The notes: a model not told the origin generated them from the sequence alone. DNA of 64,000 nt from DATMER01 sp034667225 (GCA_034667225.1 JAXDKG010000034.1:62001-126000), one strand, 5' to 3'. Shown: positions 8,070 to 17,509, numbered from the stretch's first letter. Numbers and translations: made by a program.

Positions 8070-9899
8070 TCAGGGCTTTTCGGAAAGGCGCCGGAGCGCC
8101 TCGGCAGCCGCCGGGAGCGGCGAGCGGGCGAGGGTGTACAGCGCCCATTGGTCGTTATCTCGGCCCGGACGACTCAAAATCCGGATCGCGTGCTCGACGA
8201 CTTCGGGATCTCCCGCGGCGGCCAGGACCTGAGTGGCGAAGTCCTGCTCCGGGAGGGAGCCAGCCAGGCGTCTCAGGTGCGGCAGCGCCTCGGGGCTGGG
8301 GTGCTCGTCGAACCAGGACATCAGACCGTCGGCATCACGGGGAGCCGCTGCCCGTAGGGTCTCCAACAGGGCGGGCATGTAATCGGCCGTATCCGCGAGG
8401 TAGGCGATATGGCCCACGATCAGGGACCGCGCGTACTCGTTGGGGCAGGTGACGAACGCCCTCACCAGGCGCTCCACCGGGTGGGAACCGTCATCGTTCA
8501 ACATCCCCACCTCCTTCAGCAGGTCCATGAACCTGATGGGCTCTGTCGTCGCCGCGACCCAGAGGGCCCGGTTCCTCTCTTCATCGGTCCGGGCGTTCCG
8601 GTAGAGGCTCACACGCACAGGGAAGGCCGGCGGGTTGCCCGTGAACCAGCCGAGCAGGAGGTCCGCTTCCCTGCCTTCCGCTTGTCCAAGCAGGCGCCAG
8701 ACGACCGGCAGGTCCGCGGGCCCGGCGCGGAGCACGAGGTCCATCAGGATGCGGTAGCGCTCCTGCGGATCGGCCGAGGCTTTGAACGCGCTCGCCAGCT
8801 TTCCGACGCTCGCCTTGGGCCTCTGCATACCGGGTCGGAGAAGAGCATCGAGCCGGTTCTTTATGTTCGCCGGCGGGCCCGTAATCCGATAGAAGAGAAG
8901 CTTGGTTCTCACTCGATCGTCGGGAACGGCGAGCAGTTCCAGGCGCGGAGCCGGATTGTCCCTCCCCAGGACCGCACCCGCCAGTTCCTCGATCTCGTAT
9001 CGGTCCGAGCCCGGCAGAAGGCTCCACAGGAGCGGATCGTCCTTTGCCTCCGCGCCCATCAGGATCAGGTCCAGCACGGAATCGCGCTCTCCTGGTGCAG
9101 CGGCGAGGTAGAGCCGCGCCAGGTCTGCGGTCCGCGGCAAATGCTCCCGGTATTCACGAAACAGGGCCATGACGGGAATCAGGAGCCTGTCCGGCTCGCC
9201 AGCAAAGAGCATCCCCCGGAAGAAGCTCGGTGTCTCGGGATGCTGCCCGCCGACCATCGCCCAGAGCACCTCAAGCCGCTCGAAGTCCATCTCCGCGGCG
9301 TAGTAGAGATCTTCCAACTCGGAAAAGGTCTTCTTCGGCGAGGGCAGGGCGAAATGCCGATCGATCCGGCGCGCGAGGCCCGCGGGGTAGCGGCCTTCGC
9401 CGTCCTCGGCCGCCGCCTTCCTTAGCCGCAACAGTGCCTCCCGTTCCTTCTCCGCATCGTCCAGAGCGGAGATCCCCACGAAGAGGCGCGCCGTCTCGAT
9501 CCAGGGGTCATCAGGCTCCAACTCCTGAGGGAGGCCCAAGATGATCCAAGAGTCGTCTTCCTCGCTCTGCCCGAGGGGAAGGAGGTAGAGAGCATCCTTC
9601 CGGTAGCAGCCCTCGAGTATGCACCACGGGTCCCGAGCCCCCGCCTCCACGGCCGGACGGAAGTTGGCCCGCAGCCGCAGGGTCTTGTCTGCTTCTCCCT
9701 TGAGCACCTCCTCGACCTCGAAGCGCACCTGTTTCTCCTCCTCGGCCTCAACCGCACGGACGAGGACGATCCGGGTTGCCCCATCCACGGTCTCGTAGTC
9801 GCTCGGCGGGGGAATGGACGAGGAAAGGATGATGGAGGCGCCCGCAGGGCCAGCCAGCGCGAGGAAGACTGCGACCACCAGCAGGGGTTTGCGGATCAT
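8070..9899 (-). CDS. Exported protein of unknown function with HEAT-like helical repeats
   Basis: A 609-residue protein with a clear Sec signal peptide (MIRKPLLVVAVFLALAGPAGA, cleavage near 21). The first mature part (about 22-130) is a beta-rich region with two Cys (CILEGC). From about 200 to the end it is helical, with repeated segments of 30-40 residues that resemble HEAT-type solenoids. ATG at 9899 was chosen for the signal peptide and the TAGGGG upstream; ATG 9953 would add 18 residues before it. It has no recognisable catalytic motif and is convergent with xth. Confidence 0.7.
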   Translation of the reverse strand: MIRKPLLVVAVFLALAGPAGASIILSSSIPPPSDYETVDGATRIVLVRAVEAEEEKQVRFEVEEVLKGEADKTLRLRANFRPAVEAGARDPWCILEGCYRKDALYLLPLGQSEEDDSWIILGLPQELEPDDPWIETARLFVGISALDDAEKEREALLRLRKAAAEDGEGRYPAGLARRIDRHFALPSPKKTFSELEDLYYAAEMDFERLEVLWAMVGGQHPETPSFFRGMLFAGEPDRLLIPVMALFREYREHLPRTADLARLYLAAAPGERDSVLDLILMGAEAKDDPLLWSLLPGSDRYEIEELAGAVLGRDNPAPRLELLAVPDDRVRTKLLFYRITGPPANIKNRLDALLRPGMQRPKASVGKLASAFKASADPQERYRILMDLVLRAGPADLPVVWRLLGQAEGREADLLLGWFTGNPPAFPVRVSLYRNARTDEERNRALWVAATTEPIRFMDLLKEVGMLNDDGSHPVERLVRAFVTCPNEYARSLIVGHIAYLADTADYMPALLETLRAAAPRDADGLMSWFDEHPSPEALPHLRRLAGSLPEQDFATQVLAAAGDPEVVEHAIRILSRPGRDNDQWALYTLARSPLPAAAEALRRLSEKP

Positions 9900-10006
9900 G
9901 ATCCAACCCCTAAGGGCAAGAGCCATGCCGCGGTAATCCAGAGGGGAAGCCATGGGAGTTGTCCAACTTTCCGGACGGTTGCGATCCGGGAAAGTGGATT
10001 GGGGGC

Positions 10007-10636
10007 CTACCGCTCCATCCAGCGAGCCGACTCCCACCCCAGATGCCCGTGCGCGTTGAACAGCCGCACCACCGGGTGCCTGCCCCAGTCGAGGACGGTC
10101 ACGGTGCCGGGGTCGAGGAACATGCGCCGGGCGGTGGCGAGCGGGGCGTCCAGGACGGCGCAGAGGAGCGCCTTGATCGGGCCCACGTGGCTGACCAGGA
10201 CAATCCACTCGCCGGAGTGAGTATGGGCCAGCTCGTCCACCAGAGAGAGCGTCCGCTCCTGGACGGAGAGGAGCGACTCGCCGCCGGGCGGAGAGAGGCT
10301 CAGGTCGGCTTCCCAGCCCAGCAGCCGGTCGCGGTCGCGCTCCAGCACCTCGGAGCGGGTCAGACCCTCCCACTCGCCGAAGGCCTGCTCGCGCAGGCGC
10401 GGCTCCAGCTTGAGGTCCACCTGCCGCGCCTCGGCGATGCGCCGGGCGGTCTCCGCGGCCCGGGACAGCGGGCTCGCGTAGACCGCCTGCAAGGGCAGGG
10501 GGCCGAGGGAGGAGGCGAGCCGCTCCGCCTGCCCCACGCCCTTGGGGGAGAGCGGCTCGTCCGCCGTGCCGAGGTAGCGCATCTCCCGGTTGAACGGCGT
10601 CTCGCCGTGGCGGACCACGAAGAGGCGGAGGGTCAC
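10007..10636 (-). CDS. Histidine phosphatase family protein (phosphoglycerate mutase-like)
   Basis: A 209-residue histidine phosphatase. The catalytic RHGET motif is at residues 9-13 (LFVVRHGETPFN), the second Arg is in SPLSRAAETA near 60, and the second His is in VLVSHVGPIKAL near 150. The pattern FGEWEGLT is common in alpha-ribazole phosphatases and broad-specificity phosphatases; cobalamin-dependent metH is nearby, but no cobalamin operon is. Its start overlaps the end of the RdgC-like gene by 4 bases, so the two are co-translated. Confidence 0.85.
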   Translation of the reverse strand: MTLRLFVVRHGETPFNREMRYLGTADEPLSPKGVGQAERLASSLGPLPLQAVYASPLSRAAETARRIAEARQVDLKLEPRLREQAFGEWEGLTRSEVLERDRDRLLGWEADLSLSPPGGESLLSVQERTLSLVDELAHTHSGEWIVLVSHVGPIKALLCAVLDAPLATARRMFLDPGTVTVLDWGRHPVVRLFNAHGHLGWESARWMER

Positions 10637-11601
10637 GAGGCCGCAGCCACTTCGAACGGCGGTTCCTCAGCTAGGACCGGAGGAGAGGGCGCCGCGTTGA
10701 GCTTGTCCTTGAGGGCCTTGTACTTCTCGTCGAGCACCTCGAACACGCCGCCGATCTGCTCCAGCCGCTGGTCGAGGTCGACCGTCCAGTGCTCGTTGCG
10801 GATCGGCTCCAGCTTGAGGCCGTTGAGGCGGTAGGAGAGGGCGTCGAAGCGCATCAGCACGGTGCCGACGTGGATCTTGGCCGAGAGGATCTCGGCCCCC
10901 TCTTCCAAAAAACGGAAGAGGTCGTGGAGCACGGCGCCGGTGAGTGACACCTTGGCCTCGCGGGTGGCGAGGCGGACGCTGCCGGTCTCGGGCTCCACCA
11001 TGACCTCGGGCTCCTCCAGCAGCACCCGCAGGAAACGGCACCCGAGCACCGACTGCCCCGGCTCCTTGGGCAGGACGATGTCGCTGGCCTCGTCGGCTTC
11101 GGGCGCCTCGTCGAGCCACGGCGCCTTGAAGTCGGCCTCGACGCCGGCCTGGCGCAGCAGGGTGAGAACCGTGCCCAGGTAGGTCTTGGCCGTGCTCGCC
11201 ACGTAGAGGAGGGTGCCGTCGATGCAGCACTCCAGGATGCGGGTGCGCGGCGCCTGTCCGGAGCAGAGCTCGGACTCGGCCAGCTCGCGCAGCTTCTTGC
11301 GGGTCTTGGAGCCCACGAACGGCGCGCCGGTGGTCTCCATCTCGGCGCGGATCAGCTCCCTGACCCGCTCCTTGACCGCGGTGGGATCGGGCCGGATCTT
11401 GTCGATGCGGACGCGGAAGGCCCAGCGCCCCTGGCCGACCTCGTAGGGGGCTTCGATCTCGAACGGGACGAACCCCATGCGCTCGCGCACCTCGGAGCCG
11501 GGCTCGATTGCCCAGAACCGCGCGCGCTCGAAGTCGGGACCGTCCGGGGGGACTGAAACGTTGAAACGGGTGACGCTGACCGTGCCGCTGAGAAGACCCA
11601 T
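10633..11601 (-). CDS. rdgC: RdgC-like protein (recombination-associated, putative)
   Basis: A 322-residue protein whose layout fits RdgC, a DNA-binding ring protein that limits RecA. It has an N-terminal beta region, then a VKERVRELIRAEMETTGAPF helix and a strongly charged GSKTRKKLRELAESEL helix (about 95-115), then the ILECCIDGTLLYVASTAKTY segment corresponding to the RdgC central domain. ATG 11601 has AGGAGG 5 bases upstream. Similarity to proteobacterial RdgC is by pattern, not close identity, so the symbol is tentative. Coupled to the phosphatase gene. Confidence 0.6.
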   Translation of the reverse strand: MGLLSGTVSVTRFNVSVPPDGPDFERARFWAIEPGSEVRERMGFVPFEIEAPYEVGQGRWAFRVRIDKIRPDPTAVKERVRELIRAEMETTGAPFVGSKTRKKLRELAESELCSGQAPRTRILECCIDGTLLYVASTAKTYLGTVLTLLRQAGVEADFKAPWLDEAPEADEASDIVLPKEPGQSVLGCRFLRVLLEEPEVMVEPETGSVRLATREAKVSLTGAVLHDLFRFLEEGAEILSAKIHVGTVLMRFDALSYRLNGLKLEPIRNEHWTVDLDQRLEQIGGVFEVLDEKYKALKDKLNAAPSPPVLAEEPPFEVAAAS

Positions 11602-11637
11602 CAATACCTCCTGTGCTGCGGGAGGTGGGATCTTAGC

Positions 11638-12840
11638 TCAGGAGGGAGGGCGCGCGCTCTTCTTCTTGGAATCCTTCTTCTTCACGGGAACCGGGGCCGG
11701 CTCCTTCGCCTTCTTGGGATCGATCGCCTCAGCCGGCTTGACCTCAGGCTTCTCATCCGTCTTCGCTTCAGCCTTCGCCTCGACCAGGCCCTCCTCGACT
11801 GCCTCTCCCTCTTCCAGGACGACCTCTTCCTCGACCGCCTCGTCCTCCACGACCACGATCTCCTCGATTGCTTCGAGATCGGTGTCGGCGCCCTCCTCCA
11901 TCTCCTCCTCGTAGAAGGCTTCCTGCTCCTCGATCGGATCGATCTCGTCGGCCTCGGCGGCCAGCGAGTCGGGGAGCTCGGTGGCCTCGTCGAAATGGCT
12001 CAGGACCGAGGGGGTGGTGTCCGGCAGGGTGCCGAGGTCCAGGGCCCAGACATGGCCGACCTCCTGCTCGGTATAAAGCTCCTCGACGACCGTTTCCGCC
12101 TCCTGCCAATCCGAACGGTCGGCGGGGGCGGCGTACTGCGAGTTGCCGGTCCACTCTCCGCGCTGGGCGTCGCCGAGCATCAGGGCGTTCAGATAGGCGT
12201 TGAGGGTGAGCTGGGCCGCGGCGATGCGCTCGGCATCGATCGCCATGCGCCGCAGCTCGGCGGCCATGGCCTCGTCGCCACGCCTGCGCGCCTCCTCCTG
12301 AAGCTCCTTCAAGAGGTCGGCGAAGCGCTGCTGCGCAAGCTGGATGCGGAGGAACTGCTGGCGCTCGGCCTCAGTCAGCCCGCGCCCCCTACGATGGCGG
12401 ATCGCCTCGCGGCCATACCCGGTGCGCAGGAGGTTGTAGGACTCGGAGAGGATGCGGAGGCCCTCGGACACTCCGGGATCCGCCACGCCCGTCCGCGCCC
12501 AGACCACGCGCAGCTCGCCGAGCGCGGCGCTGCCGTCCTCCAGAGCGCGGAAGAAGCTCTCATCCCGCGCCATCATGCCGGTACGCACGCGCCGGAGCAC
12601 GACATTCATCTTGTCGACGGCACGCCAGAAGGGTTGTTGCTCGGGCTTGGCGCGGTCGAGCCGTCCCTGGGTGGCCTCGGCCGCGTGGACCGCGTCCCCC
12701 AGGCCGGCCTCGGCGAGACGGAGGAGCTGGTGCGCGTCCGTTTTCCGCGGTGATGCCGGCGATACTGCATGGGCAGCGGCATGGGCAGCGCCCAGGGTGA
12801 AGAGCAGGGACAGAGCGATCGAGATTGGCAGCGATTTCAT
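11638..12840 (-). CDS. Exported helical protein with Glu-rich and Lys-rich tail
   Basis: A 400-residue protein with a signal peptide (MKSLPISIALSLLFTLGAAHA). The mature part to about 270 is alpha-helical and rich in Arg/Glu/Leu. From about 290 on it is extremely acidic (runs such as EEQEAFYEEEMEEG and VVVEDEAVEEEVVLEEGEAV) and it ends in a Lys/Pro-rich tail (KKKDSKKKSARPPS). ATG 12840 was chosen because it starts the signal peptide. I do not recognise a family. The charge-segregated tail may bind cations or basic partners. Confidence 0.65.
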   Translation of the reverse strand: MKSLPISIALSLLFTLGAAHAAAHAVSPASPRKTDAHQLLRLAEAGLGDAVHAAEATQGRLDRAKPEQQPFWRAVDKMNVVLRRVRTGMMARDESFFRALEDGSAALGELRVVWARTGVADPGVSEGLRILSESYNLLRTGYGREAIRHRRGRGLTEAERQQFLRIQLAQQRFADLLKELQEEARRRGDEAMAAELRRMAIDAERIAAAQLTLNAYLNALMLGDAQRGEWTGNSQYAAPADRSDWQEAETVVEELYTEQEVGHVWALDLGTLPDTTPSVLSHFDEATELPDSLAAEADEIDPIEEQEAFYEEEMEEGADTDLEAIEEIVVVEDEAVEEEVVLEEGEAVEEGLVEAKAEAKTDEKPEVKPAEAIDPKKAKEPAPVPVKKKDSKKKSARPPS

Positions 12841-12949
12841 ACAAATACTTTCCAGACTGCTGTGTATACGTACGTCCAAGCCATCGCGTCCAGGGTACTA
12901 CGGGCTTAGGTGGGGAGTGAAACCGATGTAGAGGGCCAAGAACCAGGAG

Positions 12950-12977
12950 AGGCGCCGGCGCGGGATCGCCGGCGCCT
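12950..12977. other. Perfect inverted repeat in the 225-bp gap 12841-13065
   Basis: Two 11-base arms, AGGCGCCGGCG and CGCCGGCGCCT, around CGGGAT. There is no T-run on either side, so it is not a classic terminator; it could be an RNA stem or a protein site upstream of the exported-protein gene at 11638-12840. A strong AAAGGAG with ATG follows at 12991-13017 on the plus strand but opens only a 4-codon frame. Nothing else in this gap is interpretable. Confidence 0.5.
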
Positions 12978-13065
12978 CCCCTAACCCCATTAAAGGAGAA
13001 AGACCATGCACGGAGAATGATACACATCCGGCCCGGTATTGCAACTCTGTTCTGGCAACGCTGCC

Positions 13066-14898
13066 CTACTCGGAGAACTCGAAGATCAGCTCTGTCCACA
13101 TCCTGCCCGGAATCTCGTCGCGGGTCGCGGGATGGAACGGGGTCTTGCGCGCGGTCTCCAGCGCGACCTCGTTGAAGCCGAGCCCGGAGCCGTCCGCCTC
13201 ACGGAGCGCCGCCTCGACCACCCGTCCCTCCTCGTCCACGAGCACCCGGACCCGCACCCGCACCACCTTGCCGCTCCCGCGGGCCGCGGCCGGATAGGAG
13301 TAGGCCGGAAAGTCCCGCGGCTCGGGCTCCACCACATTGGGAAGGCCGCGCAGGATCAGATCCCCCTGCCTCATGGGCACGGCGGCCTCCCCGATCGTCA
13401 CCGCATCCTCCGGAGCGACTTCCCTCCTCCGAGCCACTGGCGCGGGAGTCGGGTTCGGCGACGCCTCCGGGAGCGCCGCAACCAGAGTGGGGACGGGGCT
13501 CTCCACCGGAGCGGCCGGCAAGCTCGCAGGGACTGTCTCCGCCGCGGGGAACCGGACCTCAGGGATGGGCTCCGGGATCGGAGCGCGGGAACGCCAGAAG
13601 AGACCGGCCGCGGTGATGCCGGCCAGCCCTGCCAGCAGGATGGCAGCCACGACAAACTTCTTCCATCCCGCTCCAGACCTTTTCTCTTCCACCGGCTCGA
13701 CCTCCGGTGCCACCCGGCTCGGCACCGACAGCCAGGTGGCATCGAGGAGCGACTCCTCCTTCCTGGCGCGGGTCGAGGCCAAGGGGAGGGTCTCATCCAG
13801 GTCCAAGGACCGCCTGGTCTCCTCGACCGGCCGCGCGGCCGGCTCCACGAGGTAAAGGCGTGTGGCCTCCTCGGGGATCTCCGCGCGGCTCGTGGGCACC
13901 GGAGTCGAAGTCATCAGGAACTCGCGATCGAGCTTGTCCTGGGTCGAGCCCGGAGCGGGTAGCGGAAGGGGCCGGGTGAACGCCGGGAGCGAAGCCTGGA
14001 AGACCTCGTCCAGCTCGCGGCCGGTCAGGGGGAAGCGATCCTGGAACAGGGTCAGAGCCCAGATGAAGTCCTCGGACGACTCGAAGCGCTCCTCCGGCTT
14101 CTTGGCCAGGGACCTCAATACCGCGGCCCGCAGCTCGGCGGGCACCCGGCCCCGGGGGTCGCTCTCCTCGAAGGCGAGCGGCGGCCGGATCAGGTGGCCG
14201 GCCATATAGGAAGCCGGGTCCTTGCCTGAGATCGGGCACTGCCCGGTGAGCAGCTCGTAGAGGACGACGCCGAACGAGTAGAGGTCGCTGCGGGCATCCA
14301 GCCCCGCACCCCCGCTGACACCGAACTGCTCGGGCGAGGCATAGCGCGGCTTGCCGAGGAAGATGCCGGTCGTGGTCAGCTCCCCGCCCCCGGCACCGCC
14401 TTCGAACGCCTTGGCGATGCCGAGGTCGATCAGCTTGACCTGCGGATGGCCGTCCATGTCGCGGGTGAGCATGAGGTTGTCCGGCGAGACGTCGCGGTGG
14501 ACGAGCTTCTGGCGATGGAGATAGCCGAGGGCCTTGAGCGACTGGCGGGCGATCTCCAGGGTCAGGGAGATCGGCGGCGGGCCGCCCGTCTGGAGGATCT
14601 CCAGGAGGTTGAGCCCGTCGATGAACTCCATGACGATGAAGGCGTTGCCGTCCTCGCCGATGGCGAAGTCGTGGAGAGCGGCGATGTTGGGGTGGCGCAG
14701 GCGATTGGCGACGCGGGCCTCGCGCAGGAAGCGCTCCCCGTTCTCGCCCGCGGGCTCCATGTGGGAGCGGATGACCTTGACGACGCGCACCTCGTCCAGG
14801 AGGCGGTGGCGGACCTTGTAGATGGCCCCCATGCCGCCCTCTTTGATCTTTTCGAGGATCTCGTACTTGCCTTCGATTTGCTCGTGGAGCAAGGCCAC
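13066..14898 (-). CDS. Ser/Thr protein kinase fused to a TonB-type C-terminal domain (paralogue 1)
   Basis: A 610-residue protein. Residues 1-290 form a Hanks-type kinase: GGMGAIY loop at 21, Lys41, catalytic HRDVSPDN (Asp136), DLG in place of DFG at 158-160, and GKPRYASPEQF. A low-complexity linker leads to one membrane helix at about 413-436 (FVVAAILLAGLAGITAAGLF). A periplasmic Pro-rich stretch ends in a TonB_C-like domain (YPAAARGSGKVVRVRVRVLV, GLGFNEVALETARKTPFHPA). Start is GTG behind AAGGGG. It would phosphorylate cytoplasmic targets while its periplasmic end meets envelope partners. It closely resembles the gene at 15638-17509. Confidence 0.88.
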   Translation of the reverse strand: MALLHEQIEGKYEILEKIKEGGMGAIYKVRHRLLDEVRVVKVIRSHMEPAGENGERFLREARVANRLRHPNIAALHDFAIGEDGNAFIVMEFIDGLNLLEILQTGGPPPISLTLEIARQSLKALGYLHRQKLVHRDVSPDNLMLTRDMDGHPQVKLIDLGIAKAFEGGAGGGELTTTGIFLGKPRYASPEQFGVSGGAGLDARSDLYSFGVVLYELLTGQCPISGKDPASYMAGHLIRPPLAFEESDPRGRVPAELRAAVLRSLAKKPEERFESSEDFIWALTLFQDRFPLTGRELDEVFQASLPAFTRPLPLPAPGSTQDKLDREFLMTSTPVPTSRAEIPEEATRLYLVEPAARPVEETRRSLDLDETLPLASTRARKEESLLDATWLSVPSRVAPEVEPVEEKRSGAGWKKFVVAAILLAGLAGITAAGLFWRSRAPIPEPIPEVRFPAAETVPASLPAAPVESPVPTLVAALPEASPNPTPAPVARRREVAPEDAVTIGEAAVPMRQGDLILRGLPNVVEPEPRDFPAYSYPAAARGSGKVVRVRVRVLVDEEGRVVEAALREADGSGLGFNEVALETARKTPFHPATRDEIPGRMWTELIFEFSE

Positions 14899-15054
14899 GG
14901 TTTCCCCTTCCCCGGGGTGTCGGGCGTTCCGGATCTATTGGGCGATCGAGGCTAATAGAATATTACTGCCCGCGCTCGGGGACAAGCGTTCCGACTGGAC
15001 GCCCGCCCTCCGTGGTGCCAAGATAGGTATGGTTACAGCCCTGGAGGTTAGGCA

Positions 15055-15297
15055 ATGACGCTCCGCGAGCGAATCGAAATGCATCCGAAGGTGATGATGG
15101 GAAAGCCTGTGATCCGTGGCACTCGCATCCCTGTCGAGCTGATCCTGCGCAAGCTGAGCGAAGGAGCTGCCGAAGAGGACCTGCTCGACGCCTATCCCCG
15201 CCTGAACCGTGAGGACATCCGGGCCGCCATGGCTTACGCAGCCGATACGATCGCGCACGAAGAGACGGTGTTCCTGACTAACACGGCCGCACGCTGA
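15055..15297 (+). CDS. DUF433 antitoxin-like protein
   Basis: An 80-residue DUF433/VapB45-like protein with ATG behind GGAGG. The motif IRGTRIPVELILRKLSEGA is typical of this winged-helix family, as is the closing helix with LNREDIRAAMAYAAD. It is followed 3 bases later by a PIN-like gene, the usual order of DUF433-DUF5615 toxin-antitoxin pairs. It likely neutralises its partner and may repress its own promoter in 14899-15054. Confidence 0.85.
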   Translation: MTLRERIEMHPKVMMGKPVIRGTRIPVELILRKLSEGAAEEDLLDAYPRLNREDIRAAMAYAADTIAHEETVFLTNTAAR

Positions 15298-15300
15298 GAC

Positions 15301-15660
15301 ATGCGGTTCCTGGCGGACGAGAGCTGCGACTTTTCGGTCGTCCGTGCGCTCCGAGCCGCAGGCCACGATGTGGCCTCGATTGCAGAGTCAGCCCCCCAGA
15401 CGATTGATGATGAGGTGATCGAGCTTGCCGCTCGGGAAACCCGGGTCCTCCTCACGGAGGACAAGGACTTCGGCCAGCTCGTCTATGCCGGCGCGCAGGC
15501 TTCGAGCGGAGTGATCCTGATCCGCTTTCCCGCCGAGGCTCGGCCGGAGCTCCCCTCGACCGTCCTCCAGACCGTGGACAAGCTCGGGGCGAGCCTGACA
15601 GGCTCATTCGTGGTAATTCAGCCGAACCGCATCCGGATCAGTCGAATCCCCGTTCGCTGA
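15301..15660 (+). CDS. DUF5615 PIN-like protein, putative toxin
   Basis: A 119-residue PIN-like protein (DUF5615). The acidic residues expected for a nuclease site are visible: Asp5 in FLADESCD, Asp/Glu in IDDEVIELA near 40, and TEDKDFGQLV near 53-60. It pairs with the DUF433 gene 3 bases upstream. Its last 23 bases overlap the 3' end of the second kinase gene tail to tail. The pair sits between two paralogous kinase genes on the opposite strand, which suggests insertion into a duplicated locus. Confidence 0.85.
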   Translation: MRFLADESCDFSVVRALRAAGHDVASIAESAPQTIDDEVIELAARETRVLLTEDKDFGQLVYAGAQASSGVILIRFPAEARPELPSTVLQTVDKLGASLTGSFVVIQPNRIRISRIPVR

Positions 15661-17509
15661 CCCCCGCTCCGCCTCCCGGCTCCTCGAACTGAATGATCAG
15701 CTCGGTCCAGGCCTTGGCGGGCAAGTCCCAGCGGGTGGCCGGCTGGAAACGGGTGGCGAGGGCGGCATCCACCGCAGCCTCGTTGAAGCCAAGGCCGGAG
15801 CTGTCCCCCTCGCGCACGACCGCTTCGAGCACCTGCCCCTGCGCCCCCACCAGGATGTCGAGGTGGACGTCCACCTTGAGACCCCGGCCGCGGGCCGCCG
15901 CGGGGTAGCGGGCGTTCGGGAAATCCAGAGGAACCGGCATCTCGACCCCTGGTCCGGGACGGAGCGCGCCTGCCATGCGGGACGCCGGAGGCCCGGACGG
16001 GACGACGCGCTTGGGCGCCGGGGGCTCTACGCGGGCCTCGGCGATCCGGACCGGCTGCTCGGGCCGGGGGCGCTCCGCACGGGGAGCGCGGCGCGACGTG
16101 GGAGTCGGCTCGGGCGCGACCTCCACCGTCTGGATCGGCTCCACGGGCTGGGGAGCGGGAACCGGCTCGGCGAGCTGCGGCTCGGGCTCGGCGGAGAGCT
16201 CCTCGATCACCTGCGGCTCTTCAGCCGGAGGAGCATCCGGCTCCTCCAGGGGATTCATCAGTTGGACCTCCTCCGCGGGAGCCTCCTGCGCGACTGGCGG
16301 GGCGTACGGGGGAGGAGGCGCGGAAGCCGAGGACGCGGACGGCCGCTGATACCAGAGGAAGACGCCGAGCAGGGCGACGAGCAGCAGCGCCGCCGCGGCG
16401 AGCGATCCCCACGACCGGTCGGGCCACTGAGCCGGCCCGAGCAGATCCGGCTCCACGACATCCACGTCCTCTACGTCCTCCTCATCCCACAGCATCCTTC
16501 TGTCCTCCTGCCGGAAGGGAAGGGGTTCGTGCTGAGGCTCGGCCGGCGGTGCCGCGAACAGCGGCAGTGCGTCGAGGGAAACCGCCGCTTCTGGCACGGC
16601 CACGACCGCCGGAGCACCCTCCATCTCCATCTCCATCTCCATCTCATCCCCCTGGAGGGGATAGTGGACCTGAATGACCCGCAGGCTCTCCGCCAGCTCC
16701 TCGGCCGAGCCGGGCCGCTCCGCGGGATTTTTGGCGAGCGTGCGCAGAACGAGCTCCCGCAGATCCTCCGGGATGCGCCCCTGGGGATCGCTCTCCTCAA
16801 ACCGCAGCGGCTCCCGGAAGAGATGCCCAGCCATCCAGGACTTCGGATCGTGTCCTTCGACGGGGCACCAGCCGGTGAGCATCTCGTAGAGGACGACGCC
16901 GAGGGAGTAGAGATCGGAGCGCGCATCCACGCCGTCGGTCCCGAACTGCTCGGGCGCGGCGTAGCGCAGCTTGCCGACGAACAGGCCGCCGGTCGTAAGC
17001 CCGTCGCCGGTGCCTTCGAGCGTCTTGGCGAGCCCGAGATCGATGAGCTTGACCAGGGGCCGGCCATCCTCGCGGGCCAGCATCAGGTTGCCCGGGGAGA
17101 CGTCGCGGTGGACGATCCGCTGCCGGTGCAGGTAGGCGAGAGCCTCGCAGGTCTGACGCGCGATCTCCAGGGAGAGAGACAGGGGAGGAGGCCCGTTGCG
17201 ACGGAGGGCCTGGCGAAGCGTGACGCCGTCGATCCATTCCAGGACGAGCCACGCGTTGCCGTCGTCGGCGACCGCATAATCGTGGAGGATGGCGAGGTTG
17301 GGATGCCGCAGCCGGCTGGCGACGCGGGCCTCCAGGAGGAACCGTTCCCCGGCCTCGGCGCTCAGCTCGACCGGCGTCCGGATGACCTTGATGGCGCGCT
17401 CCTGGTCGAGCAACCGGTGCCGCGCCTTGTAGACCGCCCCCATCCCTCCCTGCCCGATGCGCTCCAGGATCTGGTACTTCTCTTCGATGGACTCGCGCAA
17501 CGTCGGCAT
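15638..17509 (-). CDS. Ser/Thr protein kinase fused to a TonB-type C-terminal domain (paralogue 2)
   Basis: A 623-residue paralogue of the kinase at 13066-14898. The kinase domain spans 1-290 (GGMGAVY loop, Lys41, HRDVSPGN with Asp136, DLG, GKLRYAAPEQF). Then come an EMEMEMEMEG microsatellite, one membrane helix (SLAAAALLLVALLGVFLWY), a long Pro/Glu linker and a TonB_C-like end (YPAAARGRGLKVDVHLDILV, GLGFNEAAVDAALATRFQPA). ATG 17509 is chosen for the strong GGAGGGAAGG upstream and for alignment with its paralogue. Role as for paralogue 1: a kinase linked physically to the envelope. Confidence 0.88.
   Translation of the reverse strand: MPTLRESIEEKYQILERIGQGGMGAVYKARHRLLDQERAIKVIRTPVELSAEAGERFLLEARVASRLRHPNLAILHDYAVADDGNAWLVLEWIDGVTLRQALRRNGPPPLSLSLEIARQTCEALAYLHRQRIVHRDVSPGNLMLAREDGRPLVKLIDLGLAKTLEGTGDGLTTGGLFVGKLRYAAPEQFGTDGVDARSDLYSLGVVLYEMLTGWCPVEGHDPKSWMAGHLFREPLRFEESDPQGRIPEDLRELVLRTLAKNPAERPGSAEELAESLRVIQVHYPLQGDEMEMEMEMEGAPAVVAVPEAAVSLDALPLFAAPPAEPQHEPLPFRQEDRRMLWDEEDVEDVDVVEPDLLGPAQWPDRSWGSLAAAALLLVALLGVFLWYQRPSASSASAPPPPYAPPVAQEAPAEEVQLMNPLEEPDAPPAEEPQVIEELSAEPEPQLAEPVPAPQPVEPIQTVEVAPEPTPTSRRAPRAERPRPEQPVRIAEARVEPPAPKRVVPSGPPASRMAGALRPGPGVEMPVPLDFPNARYPAAARGRGLKVDVHLDILVGAQGQVLEAVVREGDSSGLGFNEAAVDAALATRFQPATRWDLPAKAWTELIIQFEEPGGGAGVSERGFD

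Noticed and set aside
12991..13020. A small gene with strong AAAGGAG at 12991
   Set aside because: The ATG that follows opens only four codons (MHGE); I cannot support a product.
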